64,000 nucleotides of DNA from Bacillus sp. FJAT-42376. GTDB taxonomy: Bacteria; Bacillota; Bacilli; Bacillales; Bacillaceae. The stretch is taken from contig NZ_CP033906.1 of NCBI RefSeq assembly GCF_003816055.1, positions 1,116,001-1,180,000 of the forward strand, read 5' to 3'. The first letter of the stretch is position 1; each line of letters opens with the position of its first letter. The notes below the pieces were generated by a model, which did no database searches, was not told the origin of the DNA, and saw only the letters and a program-made list of their open reading frames with translations. This document shows, piece by piece, positions 17,649-26,132 of this stretch. The translations under genes were made by a program, and so were the position numbers.

Positions 17649-17888
17649 ATGAACGGACAATATCCTGATTTAAACCGTTATCGGAAAGATTATCAAAAGC
17701 CGCAAAATCCGAAAAAAGTGAAGAAAGAGGAAAAGGATGGATGTTTAGGGGACCTCGGGGAAGGCTGCATGGAGGGCTGCCTGCCATCAGGGTGCGGATG
17801 CGGGGGATCGGATGGATGCATGATTCTGATCATGGTTCCGGTTCAGCTTGCGGTCCTTGGAGTTTGGTTCTTTGACAAACTGTTTTAA
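17649..17888 (+). CDS. Small Cys/Gly-rich membrane protein, unknown
   Basis: This 79-residue protein has a hydrophilic, Lys-rich N-terminal third, then a block with seven Cys residues interleaved with Gly (about residues 32-57, including CGCGGSDGC), and a C-terminal hydrophobic segment of about 18 residues (ILIMVPVQLAVLGVWFF) ending two residues before the stop. It looks like a tail-anchored small protein with a metal- or disulfide-forming loop at the membrane. I do not recognise a family with function. It overlaps the region before the GNAT gene and is likely co-transcribed with it. Confidence 0.65.
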   Translation: MNGQYPDLNRYRKDYQKPQNPKKVKKEEKDGCLGDLGEGCMEGCLPSGCGCGGSDGCMILIMVPVQLAVLGVWFFDKLF

Positions 17889-17932
17889 TGAAGAGGCAGA
17901 CGACGGCCAATAAACTTTTCCAGGAGGCCCCC

Positions 17933-18481
17933 ATGAAAAATATCTACATTCAAAGACCTGTACCAGGTCAAATAAACGAGCTGCACCAATTCTTTATTCG
18001 GGTTATCACCGACACATTCACCAAAGAAGGGCTCGGCGGAAAAAAAGAGGACATAGAAGAGGAAATCGCTTCAAAGTTTAAAGTTCTTCAATGTGATTTC
18101 GATACGAGGGGGGATGAGCGGTTCTTTTTGACTGCAGCAGAAAATGGCAAGATCATTGGCACGATTGAATTTGGTCCGGCCAGTGAGCTGATTTGTGCAT
18201 GTACGAACGGTTCCATTAAAGATCTGATGGAGGTTGGCACGGTGTTTGTGGATCCAGATTATCAGCAGAAAGGGATTGGCAGCCGGATGCTGCAGGCGGT
18301 GTTTGCTGAATTAAAGAATCGGGGATTTGAGGAGTTTTGCATGGACAGCGGCTACAGCCGGGCACAGGCAATCTGGAGAAAAAGGTTCGGCGAGCCGGAA
18401 TATTGCCTGCGCAATTATTGGGGTGAGGGATTAGACCATATGATATGGAGATTGAAGGTGCGGGATGTTTTAAAATCTTGA
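17933..18481 (+). CDS. GNAT-family N-acetyltransferase
   Basis: This 182-residue protein has the GNAT fold: LTAAENGKIIGTIEFGP (beta 2-3), EVGTVFVDPDYQQKGIGSRMLQAV with the acetyl-CoA pyrophosphate-binding motif QQKGIGSRML near residues 117-126, and GFEEFCMDSGYSRAQAIWRKRFG at the end. The start at 17933 follows CCAGGAGG; the frame extends upstream to 17888 without a good site. The acceptor substrate cannot be predicted. Confidence 0.85.
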   Translation: MKNIYIQRPVPGQINELHQFFIRVITDTFTKEGLGGKKEDIEEEIASKFKVLQCDFDTRGDERFFLTAAENGKIIGTIEFGPASELICACTNGSIKDLMEVGTVFVDPDYQQKGIGSRMLQAVFAELKNRGFEEFCMDSGYSRAQAIWRKRFGEPEYCLRNYWGEGLDHMIWRLKVRDVLKS

Positions 18482-18557
18482 TTCACAAAGTGCCTGAAGT
18501 ATTTAGCAGGTTTGTTTAACAAGCAAGTGAAACTTAAAAGAGAGTAGAGATTTAAGT

Positions 18558-18851
18558 ATGAATCAATTATATGTGTCTTTAAATAAAGCAGGTTTGATGT
18601 TTAAGGGGCAGACAGAACAAGGAGAGGTTGATTATATTCATCTCGAAACTCAAGAGAATGGAACAATACATTCAGTGGACGTGAACACATTTGAAACGCT
18701 TTTCGGGGATGTGAAAAATAATCCAAGCTATGAAGCCTTGTCGGGATCTCATACTTTTACATTGGAAGATACTCAATACACGATGACAGCGGAGGAAATG
18801 GGTTATCAAAAGTATTTCGACAAATGGAAAGAGCACGGATTGTTTAATTAA
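18558..18851 (+). CDS. Small acidic protein, unknown
   Basis: This 97-residue protein has net negative charge and no signal or membrane segment. It starts MNQLYVSLNKAGLMFKGQ and ends YFDKWKEHGLFN. AGAGTAGAGA upstream is a modest ribosome-binding site. I do not recognise it. The short even length and lack of repeats suggest a genuine small gene and not a fragment. A hairpin terminator lies about 115 bp downstream. Confidence 0.6.
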   Translation: MNQLYVSLNKAGLMFKGQTEQGEVDYIHLETQENGTIHSVDVNTFETLFGDVKNNPSYEALSGSHTFTLEDTQYTMTAEEMGYQKYFDKWKEHGLFN

Positions 18852-18967
18852 CAGATGCATGGGTTAAAGAAGAATTGTGTGTTGAGCAATTTTAGGACTG
18901 AGGCCATATTGCAGTTACTCTGTTAAAGGGGGCTTTAATTGAATAAGGAACCTAATTATATCCCAAA

Positions 18968-19004
18968 AGCCCAGAACAACCTGTTCCAGGCTTTTTACTT
19001 TTCA
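18968..19004. terminator. Hairpin terminator between convergent genes
   Basis: AAAAGCCCAGAACA pairs with TGTTCCAGGCTTTT around ACC, followed by TTACTTTTC on the plus strand. It could stop transcripts in either direction. Confidence 0.55.
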
Positions 19005-19163
19005 TATAGTTCTTGCTCAAAATGTTATTCAAATTATCTGTTCAGCGTTTATAGGTGATATCTTCCCGTTTATAGACTTTATTGGTTGGGGATTAAATCT
19101 GCACAATTTGATCCCCCTTTTCTATGTTTTGATTAATCCTTAAAACAGAACCCGTTACTTTCG

Positions 19164-19565
19164 TCATCTGCCGCTCAGGCTGTATTCATTCAAAACGGCT
19201 GCATGATCACCTGTCGTTATCAGGCTGATGATTTCATGATTCTTAAGCCGGATGGCCTTTTTCAGTTCCTTTGAGTTTGGAGCCGCTCCGTATTGCATCA
19301 GGTAGGCGACCATGTATTTATTATTTTTGGTGATAGCGAGTTCCATGGCAGAGTGGCCGGATGCGGATTTCGAGCAGGGGGTGTGGTTCTGTTCCAGTGC
19401 AGCGGCAAGGCTTGTGACATTGCTGCTCAAAATACTGGAAATCAGGATGTTATCCGGCTCCTTCCTTTTTTTATTTTTTCCATACACATATAGTCCAATG
19501 GCTATGATCATCACGAAAGTCCAGGAGATGGCGGGTAAAAAAGAGCTGATTGATTCGACATTCAT
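19164..19565 (-). CDS. Membrane-anchored ankyrin-repeat protein
   Basis: This 133-residue protein has one N-terminal transmembrane segment (about residues 9-28, ISWTFVMIIAIGLYVYG) and then two ankyrin-like repeats, the clearest being SGHSAMELAITKNNKYMVAYLMQYGAAP with the usual helix-turn-helix pattern. The repeats should face the cytoplasm or the outside depending on orientation; positive residues KNKKRK after the segment suggest a cytoplasmic C-terminus. The start at 19565 follows GGAGGAGT. Its partner is unknown. Confidence 0.7.
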   Translation of the reverse strand: MNVESISSFLPAISWTFVMIIAIGLYVYGKNKKRKEPDNILISSILSSNVTSLAAALEQNHTPCSKSASGHSAMELAITKNNKYMVAYLMQYGAAPNSKELKKAIRLKNHEIISLITTGDHAAVLNEYSLSGR

Positions 19566-19655
19566 GCTGCGTTGACTCCTCCGATATTGGTTTCTTACCA
19601 CAGTTATATCGGGTGAAAAAAAGAATCGTTTAGTCCGGGTTCTGATTGCCACAAA

Positions 19656-19685
19656 ACAAAAAGCCCCTGTTAATGGGGCTTTTGC
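19656..19685 (-). terminator. Terminator after glycosyltransferase
   Basis: AAAAGCCCC and GGGGCTTTT pair around TGTTAA. On the minus strand the stem is followed by TTGTTTTG, matching termination of the glycosyltransferase transcript. Confidence 0.8.
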
Positions 19686-20888
19686 TTATTTTCTGGCCAT
19701 GTTTGTGCTGTAAAGCTCGTTAAAATGCAATTGGGGCGGCAGTTCATAGTTCGGGATCACTTCTGTTTCATTTACACTGTAGCCGAACGACACGATGGAG
19801 TGATTAGCATAAAGGTTAAAATTCGTGATAAGTGTCTGAAGGAAGCTGTGCTGGGAGAAAGGCTGCTGATTCAAAACCATCACATAAGGCGTCGTTACTT
19901 CAGGAAGATAGGATTGGATGGCGCCGCCGACTGTCTGATTCGCACAGCCGACTGCTGTTGTAAGCGGATGGGAGACAGACGTTAATCTATTGGTAACGTG
20001 CTGGTCGGGTGAAAGATCAAGAATAACAACAAGGTAGTTGCTGTAGGTTTGTTCATATACATTCTCGAGTCTGGCAATTGTGCTTTCGTCTGCATAATTC
20101 AACGGGAGAAGCAGGGTTAGTTCAAGAGGGATATTCCGTCTTTGTCTTGCCTGATGGCGTACAAAATGGAAGGCATATCTCCAGCGGCGGTGCTGCTCTG
20201 TGGTTTGCAGTTTGGCTGAAATGCTGTGTTTGGAATTGACCCGGTAACTGGCGAGTTCAACCGGTACATACTTGATGTCACAGTGTTCAGTCAGCCGCAG
20301 CCAATATTCGTAGTCTTCAACGGGTTCTGAACCGTAGCCGGCAATCTTCGCTGCGATGTCTTTTTTGTAGAGAAAGCAGATGCCAATGGTGCAGGCATTC
20401 AACAGGTTTTCTTTCGGCTGGTTTAAATACCTGCGAAAGTGGACCATGTCTTCTTCGGTCTGAAGGAATTGACCTTCGTCATTGAACATCCGGAAGGAGC
20501 TGTGCACAAGTCCGATTGGTTCCGGGGAAGACTCGATTAGATTCCGCAGTGTCTCAATGAACGGAGCATAATAGACGTTGTCGCTTGATACCCATGTGAA
20601 ATAACGGATCTCTGAATCGGAGAAAAGCACGTCAAATCCGCGGTTCAGAGAATAGGTAACGCCCTTGTTAACCCCATTATCGAGAATGGTTACTCTCGGA
20701 TCATAGGAAGTAAGCGATTCAGCGATCACCTTCATCTCCGGCGCTCCGTCAATGACAATGACAAATTTAAAATTCGCGTATGTCTGGGCAAGAATGGACT
20801 GGATGGCTGCTGTTAAAAAAGCAGGATTTTGATAATAAACAGGCATAACAATGCCAACATCAGGCATAACAATGCCAACATCAGGCAT
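19686..20888 (-). CDS. Family 2 glycosyltransferase
   Basis: This 400-residue protein has a GT-A fold: VMPVYYQNPAFLTAAIQSIL, ILAQTYANFKFVIVIDGAPE near the start, then TILDNGVNKGVTYSLNRGFD and YFTWVSSDNVYYAPF, where the Asp of SSDN fits the metal-binding position. EPVEDYEYWLRL carries the catalytic-base-like ED motif. A second, degenerate GT-like domain (LTLLLPLNYADESTIARLENVYEQTYSNY) fills the C-terminal 150 residues. The N-terminus has a tandem duplication of 21 bp that repeats MPDVGIV before the conserved strand, so three in-frame ATGs exist; I keep the first, after GGTGGTGA. The acceptor is probably a cell-surface polymer. Confidence 0.8.
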   Translation of the reverse strand: MPDVGIVMPDVGIVMPVYYQNPAFLTAAIQSILAQTYANFKFVIVIDGAPEMKVIAESLTSYDPRVTILDNGVNKGVTYSLNRGFDVLFSDSEIRYFTWVSSDNVYYAPFIETLRNLIESSPEPIGLVHSSFRMFNDEGQFLQTEEDMVHFRRYLNQPKENLLNACTIGICFLYKKDIAAKIAGYGSEPVEDYEYWLRLTEHCDIKYVPVELASYRVNSKHSISAKLQTTEQHRRWRYAFHFVRHQARQRRNIPLELTLLLPLNYADESTIARLENVYEQTYSNYLVVILDLSPDQHVTNRLTSVSHPLTTAVGCANQTVGGAIQSYLPEVTTPYVMVLNQQPFSQHSFLQTLITNFNLYANHSIVSFGYSVNETEVIPNYELPPQLHFNELYSTNMARK

Positions 20889-20890
20889 AA
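20841..20890. repeat. 21-bp tandem duplication at glycosyltransferase start
   Basis: The unit AGGCATAACAATGCCAACAT plus C occurs twice in a row with a third partial copy. It lies over the start codon and adds seven residues per copy in frame. Confidence 0.85.
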
Positions 20891-20991
20891 CGGGTTCACC
20901 ACCATTAGAATGTAAAGTATCTTATTCAATCCGGCAATCAGTGGCTTGTATATTTGTCTAATGAAAAAAGAAGCAGGCAACCCGCTCCTTT

Positions 20992-21657
20992 TTATCCCTC
21001 TTTTACAATTCCGATAGCAAATCCGTCATATCCTTTGGAACCGACCGTTTGAATGGCGGTCGCATCAATTCTCGGGTCTTCTGAGAGCAAATCGATAAAC
21101 TGCTGGACCCCTTTTACACTGGCATCTTCAGCGTCCCCATCCACGACATGTCCTCCACGTACGACGTTATCTCCAATGATGACTGCTCCGGGATTGGCAA
21201 GCTCGAGTGCCCATTTCAAATAATGGGGATTGTTCGGTTTGTCAGCGTCGATAAAGATAAAGTCGAACTTTTTCCCTTTTAATCCGGGAAGGGTGTCAAG
21301 CGCCGCACCTGTTACAATCTCCACCTTCTGTTCCAGTCCTGCATTCCGGATATTTTCTTTTGCCACCTCTGCGTGCTTCGGATCATACTCAAGCGTAGTG
21401 AGGTGCCCGTCACCCGGCAGCGCGCGTGCAAGCCATATGCTGCTGTATCCGCCAAGTGTGCCGATTTCCAGTATATTTTTTGCCCCTTTCAGCTGAACGA
21501 GCAAATGAAGAAATTTTCCCTGATTCAATGAGACATCAATCGCAGGCAGACCGGCATCTGCATTTGCTTTTAATACAGCATCCAGAATCGGATCCTTTGG
21601 ATGAAGTTTTGTACTGAAATAATCGTCTACCTCTGTCCATAATGCTTCTTGATTCAC
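20992..21657 (-). CDS. SAM-dependent O-methyltransferase
   Basis: This 221-residue protein belongs to the cation-dependent O-methyltransferase family (methyltransferase_3). It shows KNILEIGTLGGYSSIWLARAL (SAM motif I, about residues 57-77), LTTLEYDPKHAEVA, and FDFIFIDADKPNNPHYLKWAL, in which the Asp residues bind the divalent metal, then IIGDNVVRGG. I chose the GTG at 21657 because AAAGGGGGA lies just upstream and the length then fits the family; the frame stays open to 21807. The substrate, a catechol-like or other hydroxylated compound, is unknown. Confidence 0.88.
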   Translation of the reverse strand: MNQEALWTEVDDYFSTKLHPKDPILDAVLKANADAGLPAIDVSLNQGKFLHLLVQLKGAKNILEIGTLGGYSSIWLARALPGDGHLTTLEYDPKHAEVAKENIRNAGLEQKVEIVTGAALDTLPGLKGKKFDFIFIDADKPNNPHYLKWALELANPGAVIIGDNVVRGGHVVDGDAEDASVKGVQQFIDLLSEDPRIDATAIQTVGSKGYDGFAIGIVKEG

Positions 21658-21778
21658 GTTTACATCCCCCTTTATTTTTATGAATTGTATCATATTTCCA
21701 CTCTTGCCGGTAAGGCAGGAAGGGGAAAGGAAAAAAATGTCGAATGGGTAAGGGAAAGTCAATCTGGGGGGATATTGC

Positions 21779-22717
21779 ATGAAAAAGCTACTGGTTCTAT
21801 TAGGCACTGTGCTTTTGTTCAGTGTAACAGCAGGGTTTCAGACCATATCGGAAAAAACGGAAAAACCGTTTCATCCGGCGGAATTGGGAGACCGGTTTTT
21901 AAAGGGAGACTATGAAGCGGTCTACAGCCAGACAAGTTCCGAATTTAAAGCAGAAGTGCCGATGAAGGATTTTATACAGCTGGCCGATGAGTTTAATAAA
22001 GGTGTCACAGGCTATAAGCTTACTTCCCATCTAACTCTAAACAGAGAGCTGAAGCAGTATACGTGGACCGATCAGACAGGAACGAAAGGGATATCCGTTA
22101 TCGTGCAAAAGGATTATACGATATCCGGTTTAAATCTCATTCCGCTTAAACAGCATGAAAGCGACAAAGCCTTTACAAAAAACAAATACACCATGCCGTT
22201 CAAAGGGCGGTGGCTCGTATATTGGGGCGGAACAAATGTCCTCTTGAACTACCATTATCCGTATGAAAGCCAGCGCTATGCGTATGACTTCCTGGAGATG
22301 AGAAGGGGCCAAACGTACAAAGGGGATCCGGCTGAAAACGAAAACTATTTCGCATTTGGAAAACCGGTAACAGCACCCCTTGAAGGGAAGGTCGCAGCCG
22401 TTGCCGATGGCATCAAAGACAATGTGCCAGGGGAATTGAATGCAGCTCAGCCTGCAGGAAACCATGTCATCATTCAGCACAAGAACGGCGAGTACAGCAT
22501 CCTGGCCCACTTTAAGAAAAATTCCATTAAGGTCCGAAAAGGGGATACAGTCCGGACGGGGCAAATCCTTGGAGAATGCGGAAACTCCGGCAACTCGACA
22601 GAAGCACACATCCACTTCCAAGTAAGCACAACCCCTGATCTCATGAAAGGAAAGTCCGTAAGAATTCGTTTTGCGGATGGAAACGAGCCGGTCAGAGGCG
22701 AGTTTGTAAAAAAATAA
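21779..22717 (+). CDS. Secreted M23-like cell-wall peptidase homologue
   Basis: This 312-residue protein has a signal peptide (MKKLLVLLGTVLLFSVTAG) and a DUF3887-like N-terminal domain, residues about 35-130, then an M23 LytM-type domain at about 150-310. The second zinc-binding part AHIHFQ and the strand GNSGNSTEAH are present, as is the H in SILAHF. At the usual HxGxD site the sequence reads SQRYAYDFLE, so the first His is replaced while the Asp is kept. A subfamily with QRYAYDF exists to my knowledge, so the protein may use another ligand or act as a non-catalytic peptidoglycan binder. GGGGGG precedes the ATG. Confidence 0.75.
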   Translation: MKKLLVLLGTVLLFSVTAGFQTISEKTEKPFHPAELGDRFLKGDYEAVYSQTSSEFKAEVPMKDFIQLADEFNKGVTGYKLTSHLTLNRELKQYTWTDQTGTKGISVIVQKDYTISGLNLIPLKQHESDKAFTKNKYTMPFKGRWLVYWGGTNVLLNYHYPYESQRYAYDFLEMRRGQTYKGDPAENENYFAFGKPVTAPLEGKVAAVADGIKDNVPGELNAAQPAGNHVIIQHKNGEYSILAHFKKNSIKVRKGDTVRTGQILGECGNSGNSTEAHIHFQVSTTPDLMKGKSVRIRFADGNEPVRGEFVKK

Positions 22718-22721
22718 GCAA

Positions 22722-22756
22722 AGAAAGTCCCTGCATCCGATGCAGGGACTTTTAGA
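22722..22756. terminator. Bidirectional terminator between convergent genes
   Basis: AAAGTCCCTGCAT and ATGCAGGGACTTTT form an 11-bp stem with T or A tracts on both sides. It serves the M23-like gene and the small helical gene on the other strand. Confidence 0.85.
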
Positions 22757-23087
22757 CGTGAAGGACGGCTTCTTTGTCTTCTTCGTAGTAAATGGTCGTC
22801 ATTTGCCGGTTCATGCTGTTGATAAAACTGCTGTACTGAAACGCGAGAGCGGTCATGGAAGCCTTCTGCTGGGAAATGGCCTCCTGCTGGAGCTTTTGAT
22901 GCTTCTCCATTTGCTCGCCTATTTTGTCCACCAGCTCACCCGACTGGGCTTCCATTTCAGATTGAACGGTTTGCGTAAATTTTGTTCCTGCTGCGTTTAA
23001 CTCATCAAGAAGAGTGTTAAAGGTTTGGGCTTTATGAGTCAGGTCCTGTTCCGGAATAAGCTGATGCAGGAAAGACAGCTGCGGCAT
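22752..23087 (-). CDS. Small helical protein, possible type VII effector partner
   Basis: This 111-residue protein is predicted almost wholly helical with heptad-like Leu/Gln/Glu patterns at about residues 15-75. It follows a lipase-like gene by 17 bp in the same direction. Size and helical content recall WXG100-like or SACOL2603-type type VII secretion proteins, but no WxG motif is visible, so this is tentative. AGAGGG precedes the ATG. Confidence 0.6.
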   Translation of the reverse strand: MPQLSFLHQLIPEQDLTHKAQTFNTLLDELNAAGTKFTQTVQSEMEAQSGELVDKIGEQMEKHQKLQQEAISQQKASMTALAFQYSSFINSMNRQMTTIYYEEDKEAVLHV

Positions 23088-23104
23088 TGATCATCCCTCT
23101 TTTC

Positions 23105-25042
23105 TCATATTAACGTGAACATCGCGGCTACTTTTTTATCTTCTTTAAAAAAATCTTCAACGGAGGATTTGATTTTATTTACTTGTTTGATACCTTCTGC
23201 CTGTTCGGTTTCATGGTAGTGGAATAAATCTTGGAAGGTTGCCGTATTGGCGGGAGGAATCGGATATATGGCTTCCTGGACATCGATGCCGGTCACTTTA
23301 TAAACGGCCGAGCTGTATCCAAGTTTACCCAGAGCCCAGGAAAAATCGGATTCGGTTGCAGCAATTTCCTTCATGAGCGCTGCTTTTCTGGAGGTATAAT
23401 CATCGGTATATTCTCTATGATAAGCTTCTTTCAGCTGATTCAGAAGCGTTTTCTTTTCTTCATAAATGCCCAGGCCTTCCTTATAAAGACGAAGGGCAGA
23501 AGATAGGTTGATGATAATGGGCTTGCCGTTAACGGATTTCGCCTTATACATATCATCTCCGTTATAAGAAAAACCGTCTAAGGAGAGTGCGCTGATGACC
23601 GCATCCATTAAATGGGCATCCGTGGCCATTCCGAACTTTTCCATCAGCTCTTCAAGGATCGTCTTGATGGATCCGAAGCCAGCCATAAATTCATTGAATT
23701 CGGTTTGAATGATATCAGATGTGTTCATCAGGACTTTGATCTGATCTAAGAACCCTTTAATATCCCCATTGCGGAGCTTCTCTAAGGAGGCAACATCGCC
23801 AATGTTTTCAATGGCCGCCTCCATCGTTTCCAGATTTTCCACCATGCCATCAATGACGGACTCAATCTGCTCCCGCTCTTCAGCGGATACCGTCCCCACA
23901 ATCGATAGGAGGGCAGGCAGCTCATCCTTTAGACTTGTCACCCTTTTAATCATCAGCACAACATGATCCTTCATCGCACCAATCGTTTTAGCGGCCGTAA
24001 TGGCATCCTCCGCCCGCTTAATCGGATTAAGGATAGTAAGGTCAAGATCTTTCAGCGTATCAAAAGAATCATCCCAGAACTTTTTATCGTAGCCTGTCAC
24101 CCCGAAAATGACACCGTCAATCCCATCTTTCTCATAATAAGGAGCAATCTCCGCAAGCTTCTTCTGAATCACCGCCAAATCCTCATCCGAGACGTTATCC
24201 ATCACACTCTTAATCCCCTCAAAATCCGGATTCGTATCAATCATCTTCCGGTCCCCGAAGAAAAGAAAGCCCCGGAAACCTGATATTGCATAAAGGATTT
24301 CCTCTTGAGATGTAGTGTGGTGGATGTTTTTGCCTCGTTCTTTGTAGTAGTCGGTCGCGAATTTTTCGAGTTCGGCGCTTGGGATGGAGTAGATTTCACT
24401 TGGATTAGATAGATTAAATTTATTATTAACACGCAATAAAAATTCCCTGTCTACATATGCAAGCTGATATGCACTGGGAGGTGCGTCGTTAAAAGTATAA
24501 ACCTCTTTGAAATTACCTTTTTGAAGCTGGAGCATCTGAATTAAATTTCCTCCAAGAGAATGGCCTAAGCCATATCTTTCTAAAGGCGGAATTGACTCAT
24601 CTCCTGTCTTTGATTGAATCTCTTTGTTTACCGTTTCTGCGAACCTGGTTGCTTGATCCAATTGTGTACGATCTCTGCCTGTGTAAATACCAAAAACATT
24701 ATATAACCAGTCCAATGGTTTCCCTGAACCGTTATCCTCGCCCATTTCACTGCCTCTAGTGATTGTGTAGGATTGATTTATTTTCTTTTGTGGATCATAA
24801 AAATGGATAACTGTTCCGTCAAACCCTGAGTCTTTATCAGTCTGATACTTTTCTGAGCCTGAATGATAAATATTGATTTCGGCAGGAGGTGCTTCACCTG
24901 TCTCTTCAATATATATTTGACGGACCTTTTCCTGAAAAGCTTTTATTTCGCTATCTGAGGGGTCTTTTGGAATTTCGTATTCCAGTTTCGTAATCCGTGC
25001 ACGCAACATGTCAGAGGATAATACTTCTTTATTTGATTTCAT
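23105..25042 (-). CDS. Large protein with lipase-like domain (DUF6792-like)
   Basis: This 645-residue protein has an alpha/beta hydrolase-type first half: SYTITRGSEMGEDNGSG, LDQATRFAETVNKEI, then the nucleophile elbow GLGHSLGGNL with Ser162, and VYTFNDAPPS. The second half, from about residue 330, is helical and low in known motifs (ITAAKTIGAMKDHVVLMIKR, IESVIDGMVENLETMEAAI), resembling LXG or other type VII substrate helices. No signal peptide is seen, which suggests a non-Sec route. It overlaps the lipoprotein gene upstream by 14 bp. A secreted lipase-like effector is my inference. Confidence 0.65.
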   Translation of the reverse strand: MKSNKEVLSSDMLRARITKLEYEIPKDPSDSEIKAFQEKVRQIYIEETGEAPPAEINIYHSGSEKYQTDKDSGFDGTVIHFYDPQKKINQSYTITRGSEMGEDNGSGKPLDWLYNVFGIYTGRDRTQLDQATRFAETVNKEIQSKTGDESIPPLERYGLGHSLGGNLIQMLQLQKGNFKEVYTFNDAPPSAYQLAYVDREFLLRVNNKFNLSNPSEIYSIPSAELEKFATDYYKERGKNIHHTTSQEEILYAISGFRGFLFFGDRKMIDTNPDFEGIKSVMDNVSDEDLAVIQKKLAEIAPYYEKDGIDGVIFGVTGYDKKFWDDSFDTLKDLDLTILNPIKRAEDAITAAKTIGAMKDHVVLMIKRVTSLKDELPALLSIVGTVSAEEREQIESVIDGMVENLETMEAAIENIGDVASLEKLRNGDIKGFLDQIKVLMNTSDIIQTEFNEFMAGFGSIKTILEELMEKFGMATDAHLMDAVISALSLDGFSYNGDDMYKAKSVNGKPIIINLSSALRLYKEGLGIYEEKKTLLNQLKEAYHREYTDDYTSRKAALMKEIAATESDFSWALGKLGYSSAVYKVTGIDVQEAIYPIPPANTATFQDLFHYHETEQAEGIKQVNKIKSSVEDFFKEDKKVAAMFTLI

Positions 25043-25712
25043 CCGTCTGCACCTGCTTAAATTTTACGGAATCCATGATTTTTTTTGCAATCTGTTTATG
25101 CTTTTCTTCGTTCGATGTACAGTCCTTATCGTCTTTCTTGCAGCTTGCACTATACATAAAACGGATGCCCTGATTACTTTCTTCCGTTTTGATAAAACTA
25201 AAAAAATTATAGCTGATGGCATCGTCTATATCCGATGTTTTCTCTCCGTAAAAAATTGTAGCATTCTCGTTTTTCATTTCCTCATACTTGCCGTCATAAC
25301 TTACCGAAGTGGAAAGAAGATCCAGGTTAGCAGCAATATCCTTTGTGATTGGCAAGTTCTCATAAATAACCTGGGTGTTAACCTTGGCCTTCTCCATGCT
25401 TCCGGAAAACATGACGGCTTCCGAACTATTCCCGTTCCTTTCATTGCCAAAGTCTTTGGAAATGACAGCATCCTTAGGAAATAACATGGTGTAGCCTTTA
25501 GTTTTTGATTCAAACGTATAATATCCTTTTTCCGCTTCTTTCGATGAAGTCAGATAATCTCTTGTGAAATCATCTGCTATAGCCGGTGGTGCAGGAGATT
25601 TTTCTGGATCGGTTTCTCCTTGGACAGTTTTCTGGTCGGGATTTTTATCCATTCCGCAGCCTCCAATAGTTAATAAACTAAAAATCACGGCAAGGCTTAT
25701 AAATATTTTCAA
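25029..25712 (-). CDS. Lipoprotein paired with lipase-like protein
   Basis: This 227-residue protein has a lipobox TIGGC with Cys19 and a Pro-rich spacer before a globular domain (TRDYLTSSKEAEKGYYTFES, GYTMLFPKDAVIS). The TTG start at 25712 is supported by AAGGAGG seven bases upstream. It overlaps the lipase-like gene by 14 bp, so the two are translationally coupled. A paralogue lies at 26133-26768. In this arrangement it may protect the cell surface against the partner or help in its release; that is inference. Confidence 0.75.
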   Translation of the reverse strand: MKIFISLAVIFSLLTIGGCGMDKNPDQKTVQGETDPEKSPAPPAIADDFTRDYLTSSKEAEKGYYTFESKTKGYTMLFPKDAVISKDFGNERNGNSSEAVMFSGSMEKAKVNTQVIYENLPITKDIAANLDLLSTSVSYDGKYEEMKNENATIFYGEKTSDIDDAISYNFFSFIKTEESNQGIRFMYSASCKKDDKDCTSNEEKHKQIAKKIMDSVKFKQVQTDEIK

Positions 25713-26132
25713 AGTAAAGCCTCCTTAAAGGTCACTTCTTTCCTATAACCTATTACTACCACATATTCCCACGACGATACAATATAAAACGGAACTCCCC
25801 TTGTTTTTGCAACTTTTTACATATGGATAGTACGGTGCATAAGTATGAATCGTTTTGCCGGTCAAGAACTTTTGGCATGGTTAGGACACAGTACTTAAAT
25901 AACGGATTAAAGCGTCACGATTTACATTATTTTTTTGTGGTTAGGGAATTTTGGAGTTTAGCGACAGGGGGTTATTATCTGTTGTTTAGTTGCTATGAAG
26001 ATGTATTCAACACCAATTTTTCAACCTGCTCGGATTACCCAGATACGTGCCTCAGCCTCCCATCGCAAAAAAATGAAACATGCAGCAAGTATTAGGAACC
26101 GTCACAATTTAATTCCTCCTGCCCTCCGTATT
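25713..26132. other. Intergenic region between paralogous lipoproteins
   Basis: AT-rich. A 90-codon open frame at 25823-26095 on the plus strand has no ribosome-binding site and a composition unlike a protein. No other structure is evident. Confidence 0.5.

Noticed and set aside
25823..26095. 90-codon open frame between lipoprotein genes
   Set aside because: No ribosome-binding site and no protein-like pattern.
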